From NCBI GenBank assembly GCA_946223355.1, contig CAMIPB010000029.1:1-27430 (forward strand): DNA of 27,430 nucleotides, given 5' to 3'. Made by a program: the position numbers and the translations under genes. The stretch comes from an uncultured Corynebacterium sp. GTDB lineage: Bacteria > Actinomycetota > Actinomycetes > Mycobacteriales > Mycobacteriaceae. The notes beneath the pieces were generated by a model, which worked only from the letters and a program-made list of their open reading frames with translations, was not told where the DNA came from and made no database searches. The stretch's first letter is position 1. The number at the start of each line of letters is the position of its first letter. Below, piece by piece: positions 16,826 to 24,151 of this stretch.

Positions 16826-17425
16826 GTGAACACTCCCGACAATTCCAGCGACCCGGACAATTCCAGCGACTCGGACAGCACCAGCGCTTCCAATAGCCCC
16901 GGCATCCGCGTCAATGACCGCGAGCGTTCCCAGGCCATGGATCGCTTGAGTGAGTACTTCGCAGACGGCTATTTAGACATGCCGGAATTTGAGGAGCGCA
17001 CGAAAGTCGCGGCCGTCGCTAAGTTCCGCAGCGACCTCGAGCCACTGTTTGCAGATTTGCCACAGGCAAACGGCGTAGGTGCCTCCCCTGCGCTTACTGA
17101 CGCCCCCGTGCGCGCCAGCACGAACCTCGATGACCAGCGTGAGCTGGAGCGGACAATGCGCAACGGCCAAATCGTGGAAAACATCGACATGATTGGTGGC
17201 GTTGCCGCAACCGTATTTTTCTTCCTGGGACTGTTCGTGTTCAACATTGGCTACGCCTGGTTAGCTTTCTTCCTGGTCCCGGTAGTCTCAGGCGCGGCTC
17301 GTGTGCTGTTTAAGATCGATGACAGCGACGAAGAGCTCTACGAAGAGCTCAAAGAGGACTACACTGAGCAGCGTAAGAAACGCCTGCTCGAAGCGGCTAA
17401 GCGTCGCAAGGAAATTGAAGGCTAG
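16826..17425 (+). CDS. DUF1707 domain membrane protein
   Basis: A 199-residue protein. A Ser/Asp/Asn-rich N terminus (1-25) is followed by a DUF1707 domain (about 27-79: IRVNDRERSQAMDRLSEYFA, GYLDMPEFEERTKVAAVAK, DLEPLFADLP). This short helical domain is found at the N terminus of many actinobacterial membrane or regulatory proteins. Two hydrophobic segments (about 122-139 and 143-160) form a hairpin in the membrane, and the tail is highly charged and probably coiled (ELYEELKEDYTEQRKKRLLE, AAKRRKEIEG). Start GTG 16826 is chosen because the -10 element lies just before it; no ribosome-binding site is present. The protein is probably membrane-anchored with both ends in the cytoplasm. Its biochemical role is unknown. 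Confidence 0.85.
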   Translation: MNTPDNSSDPDNSSDSDSTSASNSPGIRVNDRERSQAMDRLSEYFADGYLDMPEFEERTKVAAVAKFRSDLEPLFADLPQANGVGASPALTDAPVRASTNLDDQRELERTMRNGQIVENIDMIGGVAATVFFFLGLFVFNIGYAWLAFFLVPVVSGAARVLFKIDDSDEELYEELKEDYTEQRKKRLLEAAKRRKEIEG

Positions 17426-17447
17426 CATTCAAAATTCACTCGAATCT

Positions 17448-17459
17448 TGATAATTATCA
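17448..17459. promoter_or_regulatory. 12-bp palindrome TGATAATTATCA
   Basis: A perfect palindrome, 23 bp after the DUF1707 stop, in the AT-rich spacer before the helicase-nuclease remnant. It resembles half-sites of Fur/Zur-type operators (TGATAAT...ATTATCA) but lacks their central bases. It could be an operator for the once-intact downstream operon, or chance in AT-rich DNA. Confidence 0.25.
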
Positions 17460-17572
17460 CTCTTCTAAAGTCTGGTATTAGCGCTGCACAATGCCTATAT
17501 GATCGAACATATTATCTAGTCTAGGGTATTTCTCTCTAGCCAATGTCCAGGCAACTATATAGAGTTTTAACT

Positions 17573-17975
17573 ATGACTCGTCTGGCCCCGCTAATCTCCG
17601 CTGTCAAAGAAGCTCAACAAGCAGATCCGCTGTCGAACCCCGTCACTGTTTTATGCATGCCCGGTGCACGGGATGACGTCATTATCGGCCTCACCGAAGA
17701 AGGTGCGTTGTCTAACGTCAAAATCTTGACTTTGCGCATGCTACTTTCGACGCAGTTTCCCAACCTCCTTAAAGAGTCAGAGCTCTCAGCTCTCGTTGTG
17801 CGAGAGCTCCAGAACCTTCCGGAATCCTCTCCAATCAAGCAGAAGAAGTTGGCGAGCGAGCCTGCCACCCGTGCTGGCGTCGTACGCGCGGTTGGTGAGC
17901 TTATCCAGCATCCACAGGATCTGTGGTCTCATCACGGTCCACTTTCGCTGCCGAAAGAAATTGAGGGCATTGGCG
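17573..17975 (+). pseudogene. N-terminal remnant of a PD-(D/E)XK (AddB-like) nuclease protein
   Basis: The reading frame (ATG 17573, or 17543 in the same frame) encodes RLAPLISAVKEAQQADPLSN, then PVTVLCMPGARDDVIIGL, then LSNVKILTLRMLLSTQFP. This is the pattern at the start of the large (about 1000-residue) actinobacterial AddB-like nucleases that are paired with a UvrD-type helicase. After about 130 residues (near LSLPKEIEGIG) similarity stops. The frame runs on as low-complexity, arginine-rich sequence to a stop at 18091, out of frame with the next fragment. It is best explained as the 5' end of a deleted gene. Family assignment is from memory of the pattern, moderately sure. Confidence 0.6.
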
Positions 17976-18558
17976 TAACGCCAAGAAGGTGCGTGTGGCA
18001 GCCTCCAAGGTGGCACACGAGTTCGAGGATTATGTCAGCGACGAGGAAGGGGCAGACACAGCTATCACCGCTGACCCGGCATGGGCTGTGAGCGTCGTTC
18101 AACGCGAATTCCACGGTGCCGATCAAGGCACTGCCGTTCACTTGATGATGGAACACGCAGAGTTGGATTCTGACCCGGCAGAACTCGCAAAGCTCACCGA
18201 CCGACCGAAAAAGGAGCACGCGGAACTCATCGCAATGACTGCTCTTCTCTTGGGAAACGATGTTGTGCGCAAGGCTTTTGCATCAGAGCACTACCGCGAG
18301 TTGCCAGTTCTTGGCCGCGTCGGAGACTTGACCATCGACGGTGTTGTGGATCTGCTCTACCGTGACGAGGACGGCTGGGTAGTAGCCGACTATAAAACAG
18401 ACAAGGCGGCGAGCCCGAAAAAGGTGAATAGCTACTTCAGACAACTTCGCTTCTACGCCAGCATCCTAGAAAAAAATCTAGACGCACCAATCGTACGCCT
18501 TGAGTTACTGTTCCCACGCGAAACTACAGTGACGGTTCTCCGCCAGGACCTCACCTAA
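17965..18558 (+). pseudogene. C-terminal remnant of a UvrD/AddA-type helicase-nuclease
   Basis: The frame is open from 17965 (a stop lies at 17962-17964). It encodes WRNAKKVRVAASKVAHEFED, GADQGTAVHLMMEH, then LTIDGVVDLLYRDEDGWVVA followed by DYKTDKA, ending at 18558. GVVDLLY...VVADYKTD is the signature of the RecB-like nuclease domain at the end of AddA/UvrD-type helicases, with the metal-binding Asp and the catalytic D-K pair visible. About 190 residues remain; the helicase core (Walker A, motifs II-VI) is absent. Together with the preceding fragment it marks an internal deletion that removed most of a two-gene recombination or repair operon. GTG 17989 could start a free-standing nuclease domain, but no ribosome-binding site supports it. 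Confidence 0.65.
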
Positions 18559-18594
18559 GAGTGACTCAAAAGGGGTCTGTCCCTGCCCCGGGAT

Positions 18595-19854
18595 CTAGCC
18601 GGTCAACTCCGCACCATCGAGAAAGTCGCCGGCATGTATGTGCTTGACCTCCCCGGTTGCCAACGGCAGCCGATCGAAAGTGATAAGCGTGCACCGTGCA
18701 CCCGGCGAAAGCCCTTCAAAGGCGCGTAGTTCCCGGCCAAGAGTGATGGGATCAAGGGCAGTCAGCGCGACTTGGATGAAGTGCTTCTCGTTTTCTTTCT
18801 CGGCGAGGAAATCAATCTCGCGGGCAGCTGACTGCGCCGAAAACACTTGGTAGCCGCGTCTCAGCAACTCGATATAGACCATGTTTTCCAAATCATGACC
18901 AGTGTTGCTACTGCGGCGGCCAAGCAGAGCATCACGAAGGCCGGGATCCACGAAATAGTACTTCCCGCCGCTGCGTAAATACTGCTTGCCACGTACGTCA
19001 TAGCGTGAGCAGTGATAAAACATGTGGGCATCCACTAAGAGCCTGAGATACTTTTCGATTGTGTGATTTGAAGTTTTCGTGCCCTGCGACGACAGGCCGT
19101 TCGCGATCTTGTTAACTGACAATGGTGAGCCGACGTTGTCGAAAACGAACCGGGCAACCTTGAGGAATACCTCGGTATCTTGAATTGAACCGCGCATGGC
19201 GATGTCCCGGGTGAAGATCGAGTCAAACACCGCGTTGTTGAGCGTCCGTTGAGTGGCTTCATCCCCCAGCTGAACAGTCGCGGGAAGAGTGCCTTTTATC
19301 CATTCGGCATACGCCTGCTCAGAAGGCATCGCGTCTATTGTCGCCAAAGGACTGAACTGTCGGAACTCTGCGAGGTTCAACGGGAACACCTTCAGCTCGA
19401 TATAGCGTCCTGCCAAGTAAGTTAGCCCCTCACCAGAAAACATCGACGCGTTGGAACCAGTGACGGTGATCTTCAACCTTGGGCAAGCACGTGAAACACG
19501 CAGTGAGTTGATGACACGGGCCCAATCGTGGACTTCTTGAACCTCGTCAACGTGCAGATAGGTAAAGCCATGCTCTGTGACTTCATCGACAACAAACTGA
19601 TGAAAACGCTCCGCGTCACGAAGCGGTTCGTTGGCCAAGTCTTCGAAGTTGATACTGAGCACCTTATCCACGCCAAGATGTTGCTTGTACAAACTAAGCA
19701 ACGACGACTTACCGCAACGGCGCACGCCGCTCAAGATCCTGACCACATCATCGAGCGCAGGCTCATTATCCCAACTGATCAGCTGGTCTAAGTACCGATT
19801 CCGGGCGTGCAGAGCAGTCTCGTTCTTCCAACTCACATCATCCATAGTTTGCAT
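18595..19854 (-). CDS. AAA-type ATPase with C-terminal DUF4143 domain
   Basis: 419 residues from ATG 19854 (MQTMDDVSWKNE); ATG 19845 is an alternative. The P-loop is GVRRCGKSS (43-51), followed by a Walker B-like YLHVDEVQ (about 99-106) and an arginine-bearing sensor region (ITVTGSNASMFSGE). The C-terminal DUF4143 domain includes KYYFVDPGLRDALLG, a GHDLENMVYIELLRRGYQV block and REIDFLAEKE, a layout resembling a PD-(D/E)XK nuclease fold. The family is widespread and poorly understood; members are often described only as predicted ATPases of the archaeal ATPase type. The gene stands alone, convergent with the helicase remnant and in the same direction as murB. Two copies of a palindrome lie over its promoter and start, suggesting tight or self-regulation. 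No Shine-Dalgarno sequence precedes either ATG. Confidence 0.88.
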   Translation of the reverse strand: MQTMDDVSWKNETALHARNRYLDQLISWDNEPALDDVVRILSGVRRCGKSSLLSLYKQHLGVDKVLSINFEDLANEPLRDAERFHQFVVDEVTEHGFTYLHVDEVQEVHDWARVINSLRVSRACPRLKITVTGSNASMFSGEGLTYLAGRYIELKVFPLNLAEFRQFSPLATIDAMPSEQAYAEWIKGTLPATVQLGDEATQRTLNNAVFDSIFTRDIAMRGSIQDTEVFLKVARFVFDNVGSPLSVNKIANGLSSQGTKTSNHTIEKYLRLLVDAHMFYHCSRYDVRGKQYLRSGGKYYFVDPGLRDALLGRRSSNTGHDLENMVYIELLRRGYQVFSAQSAAREIDFLAEKENEKHFIQVALTALDPITLGRELRAFEGLSPGARCTLITFDRLPLATGEVKHIHAGDFLDGAELTG

Positions 19855-19906
19855 TTTAGTGCAAGAACTGGCGAAAAGATATAAAAGTTTGCACTTTAGT
19901 GCAAAC
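19847..19906 (-). promoter_or_regulatory. Twin palindromic operators of the DUF4143 ATPase
   Basis: GTTTGCACTTTAGTGCAAAC (19887-19906) is a perfect 9-bp inverted repeat around TT. GTTTGCATTTTAGTGCAAG (19847-19865) is a degraded second copy that contains the ATG at 19854. Their centres are 40 bp apart, about four helical turns. The AT-rich stretch between them (GATATAAAAG on the plus strand) probably holds the -10 element. Binding at both sites would block transcription and cover the start codon. Confidence 0.6.
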
Positions 19907-19936
19907 TCTTCGCTTACCTGACTGAGCAGCGCGCCA

Positions 19937-21073
19937 CTAGCATTCGTTGATATCGCAGCCGATCCACACCGGTTCGGGCACGAGAGTGATGCCAAACTTT
20001 GTGTGAACGCCGTCGCGGATGGCGCGGGCAAGTTCCACGATGTCGGCGGTGGTGGCATCGCCGCGGTTGGTGAGTGCCAAGGTGTGTTTGGTGGACAACG
20101 AGGCCGGAGCATCTTCTCGTACCCGGTACCCCTTAGGGAACCCGGCGCGCTCAATTAGCCAGGCAGCAGAAAGTTTGTTGGCAGGATTGCTGTCACGGTC
20201 AGTAGCGTCAAAGCGTGGCATGCGATCCGCGTCCTCATCGCCGCGGTCGGCGCGGACGGTTTCTTGCGCGGCGTCGGCAAGCGCGGATGGCACCACCGGG
20301 TTGGTGAAAAACGATCCTGCTGACCACGTGTCATGGTCCGCCTCGTCAAGCACCATACCCTTGGACGCACGCAATTCCAGCACCTTGTCACGCACGTCAG
20401 CCACGGTCAGGCGCTCGCCTGGGTTCTGGGTCAGCTGGCCAAAGCGCAGCGGCTTAGACAAGCCGTCCGTGCTCAACTGCAGCTCAATTTCTAGGACGAC
20501 AGCCCGGCCAGTGAACTTCAGGTTGGAGTAGCGGTAGGACAGATCGAGTGCGTCAGCGCTGACCCATTCATCGATAGCGGTCTCGCGGTTAAAAAGGCGC
20601 ACTCGGGTGAGCACCTCAGAGATTTCCGCGCCGTATGCTCCTACGTTTTGTACGGGGACTGCTCCGGCGGAGCCTGGAATTCCGGACAGGCACTCGATTC
20701 CTCCCAGGCCTGCGTTCACGGCGGCAACCACTACGTCGTCCCACACCGCGCCGGCATCGGCACGCACCACACCGCTATCCGCATCAACGTCCACGCGGTC
20801 AAATTCCAAGATCACCGCAACCTTATCTACGGTGTCCTGGCCTAGCGAACTGTCCGCGATCACGAGGTTGGAACCGCCACCCATGACAAGAAGGGGGACC
20901 GCGGCGGCGTCGAGAAGCTTGACGACGTCGGCGACCGCGGCCGCCGACGAACAACGCACGGCGAGCATTGGGGTGCCGCCGACACGCAGAGAGGTGAGAT
21001 CAGCAAATGTAATGGTGGAGTCAATGTTGACACCATCAATCGATGCGAGCTGGTTGGTCACAAATTCATTCAT
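19937..21073 (-). CDS. murB: UDP-N-acetylenolpyruvoylglucosamine reductase
   Basis: 378 residues from ATG 21073. MurB is the FAD flavoprotein that reduces enolpyruvyl-UDP-GlcNAc with NADPH to UDP-MurNAc in cytoplasmic peptidoglycan precursor synthesis. Motifs are LLVMGGGSNLVI (61-72, FAD pyrophosphate binding), GIPGSAGAVPVQNVGAYG (131-148), YRYSNLKF, SAGSFFTNP with the proton-donating serine, and PANKLSAAWLIERAGFPKG near the C terminus. The frame is open upstream to 21229, but that extension overlaps the divergent DUF2505 gene and has no MurB similarity, so the start at 21073 is preferred. This leaves 27 bp between the two divergent starts, so their promoters must overlap. The position next to conserved corynebacterial genes agrees with the expected murB locus. 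Confidence 0.96.
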   Translation of the reverse strand: MNEFVTNQLASIDGVNIDSTITFADLTSLRVGGTPMLAVRCSSAAAVADVVKLLDAAAVPLLVMGGGSNLVIADSSLGQDTVDKVAVILEFDRVDVDADSGVVRADAGAVWDDVVVAAVNAGLGGIECLSGIPGSAGAVPVQNVGAYGAEISEVLTRVRLFNRETAIDEWVSADALDLSYRYSNLKFTGRAVVLEIELQLSTDGLSKPLRFGQLTQNPGERLTVADVRDKVLELRASKGMVLDEADHDTWSAGSFFTNPVVPSALADAAQETVRADRGDEDADRMPRFDATDRDSNPANKLSAAWLIERAGFPKGYRVREDAPASLSTKHTLALTNRGDATTADIVELARAIRDGVHTKFGITLVPEPVWIGCDINEC

Positions 21074-21100
21074 CACATTATCCAAGGTAGTCTTAAACTC

Positions 21101-21592
21101 ATGACTAAACGAAGCGAAACCACTGTAACTATCAACCAGCCGGCAGAAAAGGTCCACGCTGCTCTGCTTTCTGCAGATTACTGGTCCTTCATCGCCCAGA
21201 ACTTGTCCCCAGAAGCAGGCGAGCTCCACGAGTTCGCCGACAACACCGCAACACTGTTTGAGGTATTGCCAACCACCCTGCTTCCTGAGGCCGTGCGTGC
21301 CATGGTTTCCCAGGCACTGAAGGTCAAGCGCGTTGTTAAGATCGGTGATCTGGACGGCAACGCAGCGGACATCAACTACACCGCTGATGTGAAGGGCACC
21401 CCGGTTGATTTCAAGGGCGACATCGCAATGACCGGCGAAGGTGACATGACCAAGCTTTCTTACATCAATGACATCACCGTGAATATCCCGATGATGGGTG
21501 CAGCTATTGAGCCTAAGGTTGCAGAAGCTCTTAACGAGCTCTTTGCTAATGAAGGCAAGCTCACCGAGCAGTGGATCTCTGAGAATCAGTAG
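21101..21592 (+). CDS. DUF2505 family protein
   Basis: A 163-residue protein of a small actinobacterial family related to the START/SRPBCC lipid-binding fold. Recognisable features are the N-terminal TVTINQPAEKVHAALLSADYW, which is typical of SRPBCC-like strands and helix, and alternating strands to the end; there is no signal peptide or membrane segment. It starts at ATG 21101, divergent from murB with a 27-bp gap. No Shine-Dalgarno sequence is visible, and TAGTCT (21087-21092) could serve as a -10 for a nearly leaderless mRNA. It is followed by the methyltransferase-like gene after 36 bp, probably the same transcript. Role unknown; hydrophobic ligand binding is an inference from the fold. 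Confidence 0.85.
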   Translation: MTKRSETTVTINQPAEKVHAALLSADYWSFIAQNLSPEAGELHEFADNTATLFEVLPTTLLPEAVRAMVSQALKVKRVVKIGDLDGNAADINYTADVKGTPVDFKGDIAMTGEGDMTKLSYINDITVNIPMMGAAIEPKVAEALNELFANEGKLTEQWISENQ

Positions 21593-21628
21593 TTCTCAAG
21601 TCATTTGAGACTTTTGTCTAAATAAGCC

Positions 21629-22447
21629 ATGGCCGATCACGCGCATAATCTCAAAGCAGATTCTGCCGCGGGTCGGCCTTTTGGCGTCATTACCCGCGGC
21701 ACGACCAACGTCAACCGTTTGCGTCGCTGTGACCGGTGGGTAGCGCATCATCCGGAAATTTCCGCCCTATTGCGTTCCACAGCTGCTCCCCTAGCCCTTG
21801 ATGTAGGCTACGGCGCTTCCCACACCACCACCGTGGAGTGGGCAACGTGGCTGCGCACTGTTAACCCGAATGTTGTTGTCAAGGGTTTGGAGATTAATCC
21901 CGAGCGCGTGCTGCCTCCTCGCGACGGCGTGAGTTTCGAGCTGGGCGGATTCGAGCTCGCGGGCTATCGGCCTCAACTGGTTCGCGCATTCAACGTCCTG
22001 CGTCAATACGACGTCTCCCAAGTGGAAGAAGCCTGGCACAGCGTCTGCTCCCGACTTGCACCCGGTGGGTTCTTCGTCGAGGGCACTTGCGACGAAATAG
22101 GCAGGCGTTCTACCTGGTTGCTTCTCGACGCCTACGGACCCGTCAGCTTGTCATTGGCTTGGGACCCGTTTGATGTGAATCAGCCCTCTGATTTAGCGGA
22201 GCGCCTGCCCAAGGTACTTATCCACCGCAACGTACCTGGAGAAAAGATCCATGATTTCCTCAGCGCGGCCGACGCCGCTTGGGTTCGCAACGCAGGTTGG
22301 GCGCCGCACGGCCCGCGGGTACGATGGCGACATACACACGAAGACCTAAGACGCGAGGGCTGGCCGCTTACTCGCAGGAATCGCCGCCTGCGCGATAACG
22401 GACTTACCATCGCTTGGGACGCAGTACGCCCCAAAAATCAAAAGTAA
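21629..22447 (+). CDS. Predicted SAM-dependent methyltransferase-like protein
   Basis: 272 residues from ATG 21629. ALDVGYGASHTTTVEWATWL (56-75) fits the glycine-rich motif I of class I methyltransferases, followed by an acidic residue at the end of the next strand (VKGLEINPERV). LAPGGFFVEGTCDE matches the post-motif strand. Later segments (WDPFDVNQPSDLAERLPKVL and a Trp/Arg-rich C terminus) are characteristic of this conserved actinobacterial protein, not of a known enzyme class. Motif I has Y in place of the more usual C or G, so catalytic activity is plausible but not certain. The substrate is unknown. It lies between DUF2505 and DUF2993, all in one direction with short gaps (36 and 27 bp), so an operon is likely. 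Confidence 0.8.
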   Translation: MADHAHNLKADSAAGRPFGVITRGTTNVNRLRRCDRWVAHHPEISALLRSTAAPLALDVGYGASHTTTVEWATWLRTVNPNVVVKGLEINPERVLPPRDGVSFELGGFELAGYRPQLVRAFNVLRQYDVSQVEEAWHSVCSRLAPGGFFVEGTCDEIGRRSTWLLLDAYGPVSLSLAWDPFDVNQPSDLAERLPKVLIHRNVPGEKIHDFLSAADAAWVRNAGWAPHGPRVRWRHTHEDLRREGWPLTRRNRRLRDNGLTIAWDAVRPKNQK

Positions 22448-22474
22448 CCTGTCCCCAAAACACAAGGAAGATTG

Positions 22475-23296
22475 ATGGCTAAAAAGAGCAGCTCTATGGC
22501 TTCGACCGCATGGAAGATTATCGTTGGCGTGCTCGTCGCGCTGCTCATCATCGTGCTCGCGGTAGAAATTGGCTTGCGCATGTACTTGTCTAACCAGATG
22601 GTCAACCAGTTCAAAGATCAAGCAAAGGCTGACGGCATCACGGTTGAGCAAGAACCAGAAGTCTCCTATGGAAAAACCCCGCTTGTGTTCGGTCTGGTAC
22701 AAGGCAAGCTCAACGAAATGAATATGAAAACCCCGTCCACGCTGCAAATTAGCGGCGAGGAGATCAAGGGCCAGCCTGCTGCCGACATCCATATGGAAGG
22801 CATGACGCTTTCTGAAAACCCCGTTGCGGAGCGTCTCGAAGCCACCACCGATATCCCCGATGAGTTCATGCTTGCGACGATTCAGCAGGGTATCGCCCAG
22901 GAATCAGGTATGGATGCTCTGGGGAACAATGTCATCACCGACATCAACGCAGTGGCCAGCACTCAAACTCTCGATGTCACCTTTGCCGGCGGCTTGGCAG
23001 AGCTTTCCCTCTTGCCTTCCAAGGTGGACGGCGGTCTGAAATTTGATGCCGCGAAGGCGGAAATCTTTGGCTTCGAGCTCCCCGAGTCCGCAACGTCCGC
23101 TATCACTGAGTCCCTCACTCAGGGTATGAACCAGCAAGTAGGCGGTGGTATGGATATCCAAGAGCTCACCATCTTAGACGGTGCGATGCGCATTACCATC
23201 GTGGGTAACGACGTCGCGTTGTCCGAAATTAACGGTCAACTACCGCAAGGCGGTGGCGCGGAGGGCGGCCAGCAGGCGCCGTCTCAGGCTGCCTAG
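22475..23296 (+). CDS. DUF2993 (LmeA-type) membrane-anchored phospholipid-binding protein
   Basis: 273 residues from ATG 22475, with AAGGA six bases upstream. An N-terminal hydrophobic segment (about 15-35) acts as signal anchor and places the rest outside the membrane. The body has the DUF2993 pattern (ELGLRMYLSNQMV-like start, VSYGKTPLVFGLVQGKLNEM, MNQQVGGGMDIQELTILDGA). DUF2993 includes mycobacterial LmeA, a periplasmic phospholipid-binding protein needed for lipomannan elongation, so an envelope lipoglycan role is likely by family. The C terminus is Gly/Gln-rich (LPQGGGAEGGQQAPSQAA). The last 68 bp overlap, tail to tail, the 3' end of the minus-strand DeoC-like gene. Confidence 0.85.
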   Translation: MAKKSSSMASTAWKIIVGVLVALLIIVLAVEIGLRMYLSNQMVNQFKDQAKADGITVEQEPEVSYGKTPLVFGLVQGKLNEMNMKTPSTLQISGEEIKGQPAADIHMEGMTLSENPVAERLEATTDIPDEFMLATIQQGIAQESGMDALGNNVITDINAVASTQTLDVTFAGGLAELSLLPSKVDGGLKFDAAKAEIFGFELPESATSAITESLTQGMNQQVGGGMDIQELTILDGAMRITIVGNDVALSEINGQLPQGGGAEGGQQAPSQAA

Positions 23297-23822
23297 CTTG
23301 GGCCTCAACGGCGACTCCGTTAAGTCCGGCCTGCTGTGCCATCTTTTCCAGCATTTCTAGCCTGCCTTCATTGTGGCCATCCAGCCCCACCGCGTTCACG
23401 TACACACGGGCGGGCTCTGGAACGGCTTCTCGCACGGTTACTAATGTGCTCAGTAGGGAATTCTCCTGGGCGGAAACATCAGAGTCTGCAAAGTGGAACA
23501 AGTCCACACTCACCCATACCTCCGGAGCACCGAATTCCAACGCAAGTCGTGCTTCGGAGGCGATGATGAGTGGGTGATGGCGACCAGTGGGGTATCCCGC
23601 GAGCGCGCCAACAAAAAAGTCATCCGTGGCGAGTGAACTCAAGCCACGCGCATATGGCGGTGGAGCCACAACTCCCAACGCACCCTGCTCGCGAGCGTCA
23701 AGGGCCACCGAGTGGGCGTCGGCAAGCGATTGCTTAACTTTCCCTAAAAGCAGAACCCTGCCGGACAGTTCCTGCTGGACTGCCTCACCTGGCCCGGTTG
23801 GGCTACCAGAGGTTGTCACCAT
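23229..23822 (-). CDS. DeoC-family (deoxyribose-phosphate aldolase-like) protein
   Basis: 197 residues from ATG 23822, which lies inside the end of the DUF2516 gene (20-bp overlap, likely coupled translation). It shows the DeoC barrel pattern: GALGVVAPPPYARGL, then VGALAGYPTGRHHPLIIASE and ARLALEFGAPEVWVSVDLF, comparable to the VVGFP...EAxxAxxxGAdEvDMV run of the aldolases, and RVYVNAVGLDG. It is shorter than normal DeoC (about 220-250). Where the Schiff-base lysine (VKTSTG) should be there is GVAVEAQ, so the catalytic lysine appears absent. It may therefore be a non-catalytic relative. The genomic place matches my recollection of a gene annotated deoC in C. glutamicum. Its 3' end overlaps the convergent DUF2993 gene. 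Confidence 0.75.
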   Translation of the reverse strand: MVTTSGSPTGPGEAVQQELSGRVLLLGKVKQSLADAHSVALDAREQGALGVVAPPPYARGLSSLATDDFFVGALAGYPTGRHHPLIIASEARLALEFGAPEVWVSVDLFHFADSDVSAQENSLLSTLVTVREAVPEPARVYVNAVGLDGHNEGRLEMLEKMAQQAGLNGVAVEAQARQPETAPAGRPPRHRLAVVDR

Positions 23823-24105
23823 TAATAATGCCCTTGAGCTGTGGACGGACATCGAACCAGAAAATACCGATGACCACGGCGCCGATGAAGGACAAGAAAG
23901 TAAGCAGCGGGTAAGCAAAAGCCACAAAGGCAGAGCCGGCCAGCATGGCCACCCACACCAACTTGCTTTGCCTATCGCCTGCTTGGAAAGCATCCTCGCG
24001 CATGGTCAGCGCCACAATCGCTCCCACGATACCGGCGATACCTACCGCAGCGAACAAGCCCCAATGCAGCCAACTGACTGCCTCAATCATCCAATGCAGA
24101 TTCAT
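23803..24105 (-). CDS. DUF2516 family small membrane protein
   Basis: 100 residues from ATG 24105. Three hydrophobic segments (about 14-34, 47-64 and 66-83) with the ending FWFDVRPQLKGIINGDNLW typical of the actinobacterial DUF2516 family. Function unknown; an integral membrane protein. It is followed by the DeoC-like gene, whose start it overlaps, and preceded by the repeat-rich hydrophilic protein gene with a 46-bp gap, all in the same direction. Confidence 0.87.
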   Translation of the reverse strand: MNLHWMIEAVSWLHWGLFAAVGIAGIVGAIVALTMREDAFQAGDRQSKLVWVAMLAGSAFVAFAYPLLTFLSFIGAVVIGIFWFDVRPQLKGIINGDNLW

Positions 24106-24151
24106 CCGTCACCACAACTTTCCCAAAGCGGGGCGGCGGATTACGCTGCCC

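Noticed and set aside
19855..20154. N-terminal extension of the DUF4143 ATPase frame
   Set aside because: It runs through the operators and into murB antisense, with low-complexity Pro/Ser sequence and no family similarity. The start at 19854 gives a normal-length protein.
21074..21229. N-terminal extension of murB
   Set aside because: It overlaps the divergent DUF2505 gene and has no MurB features.
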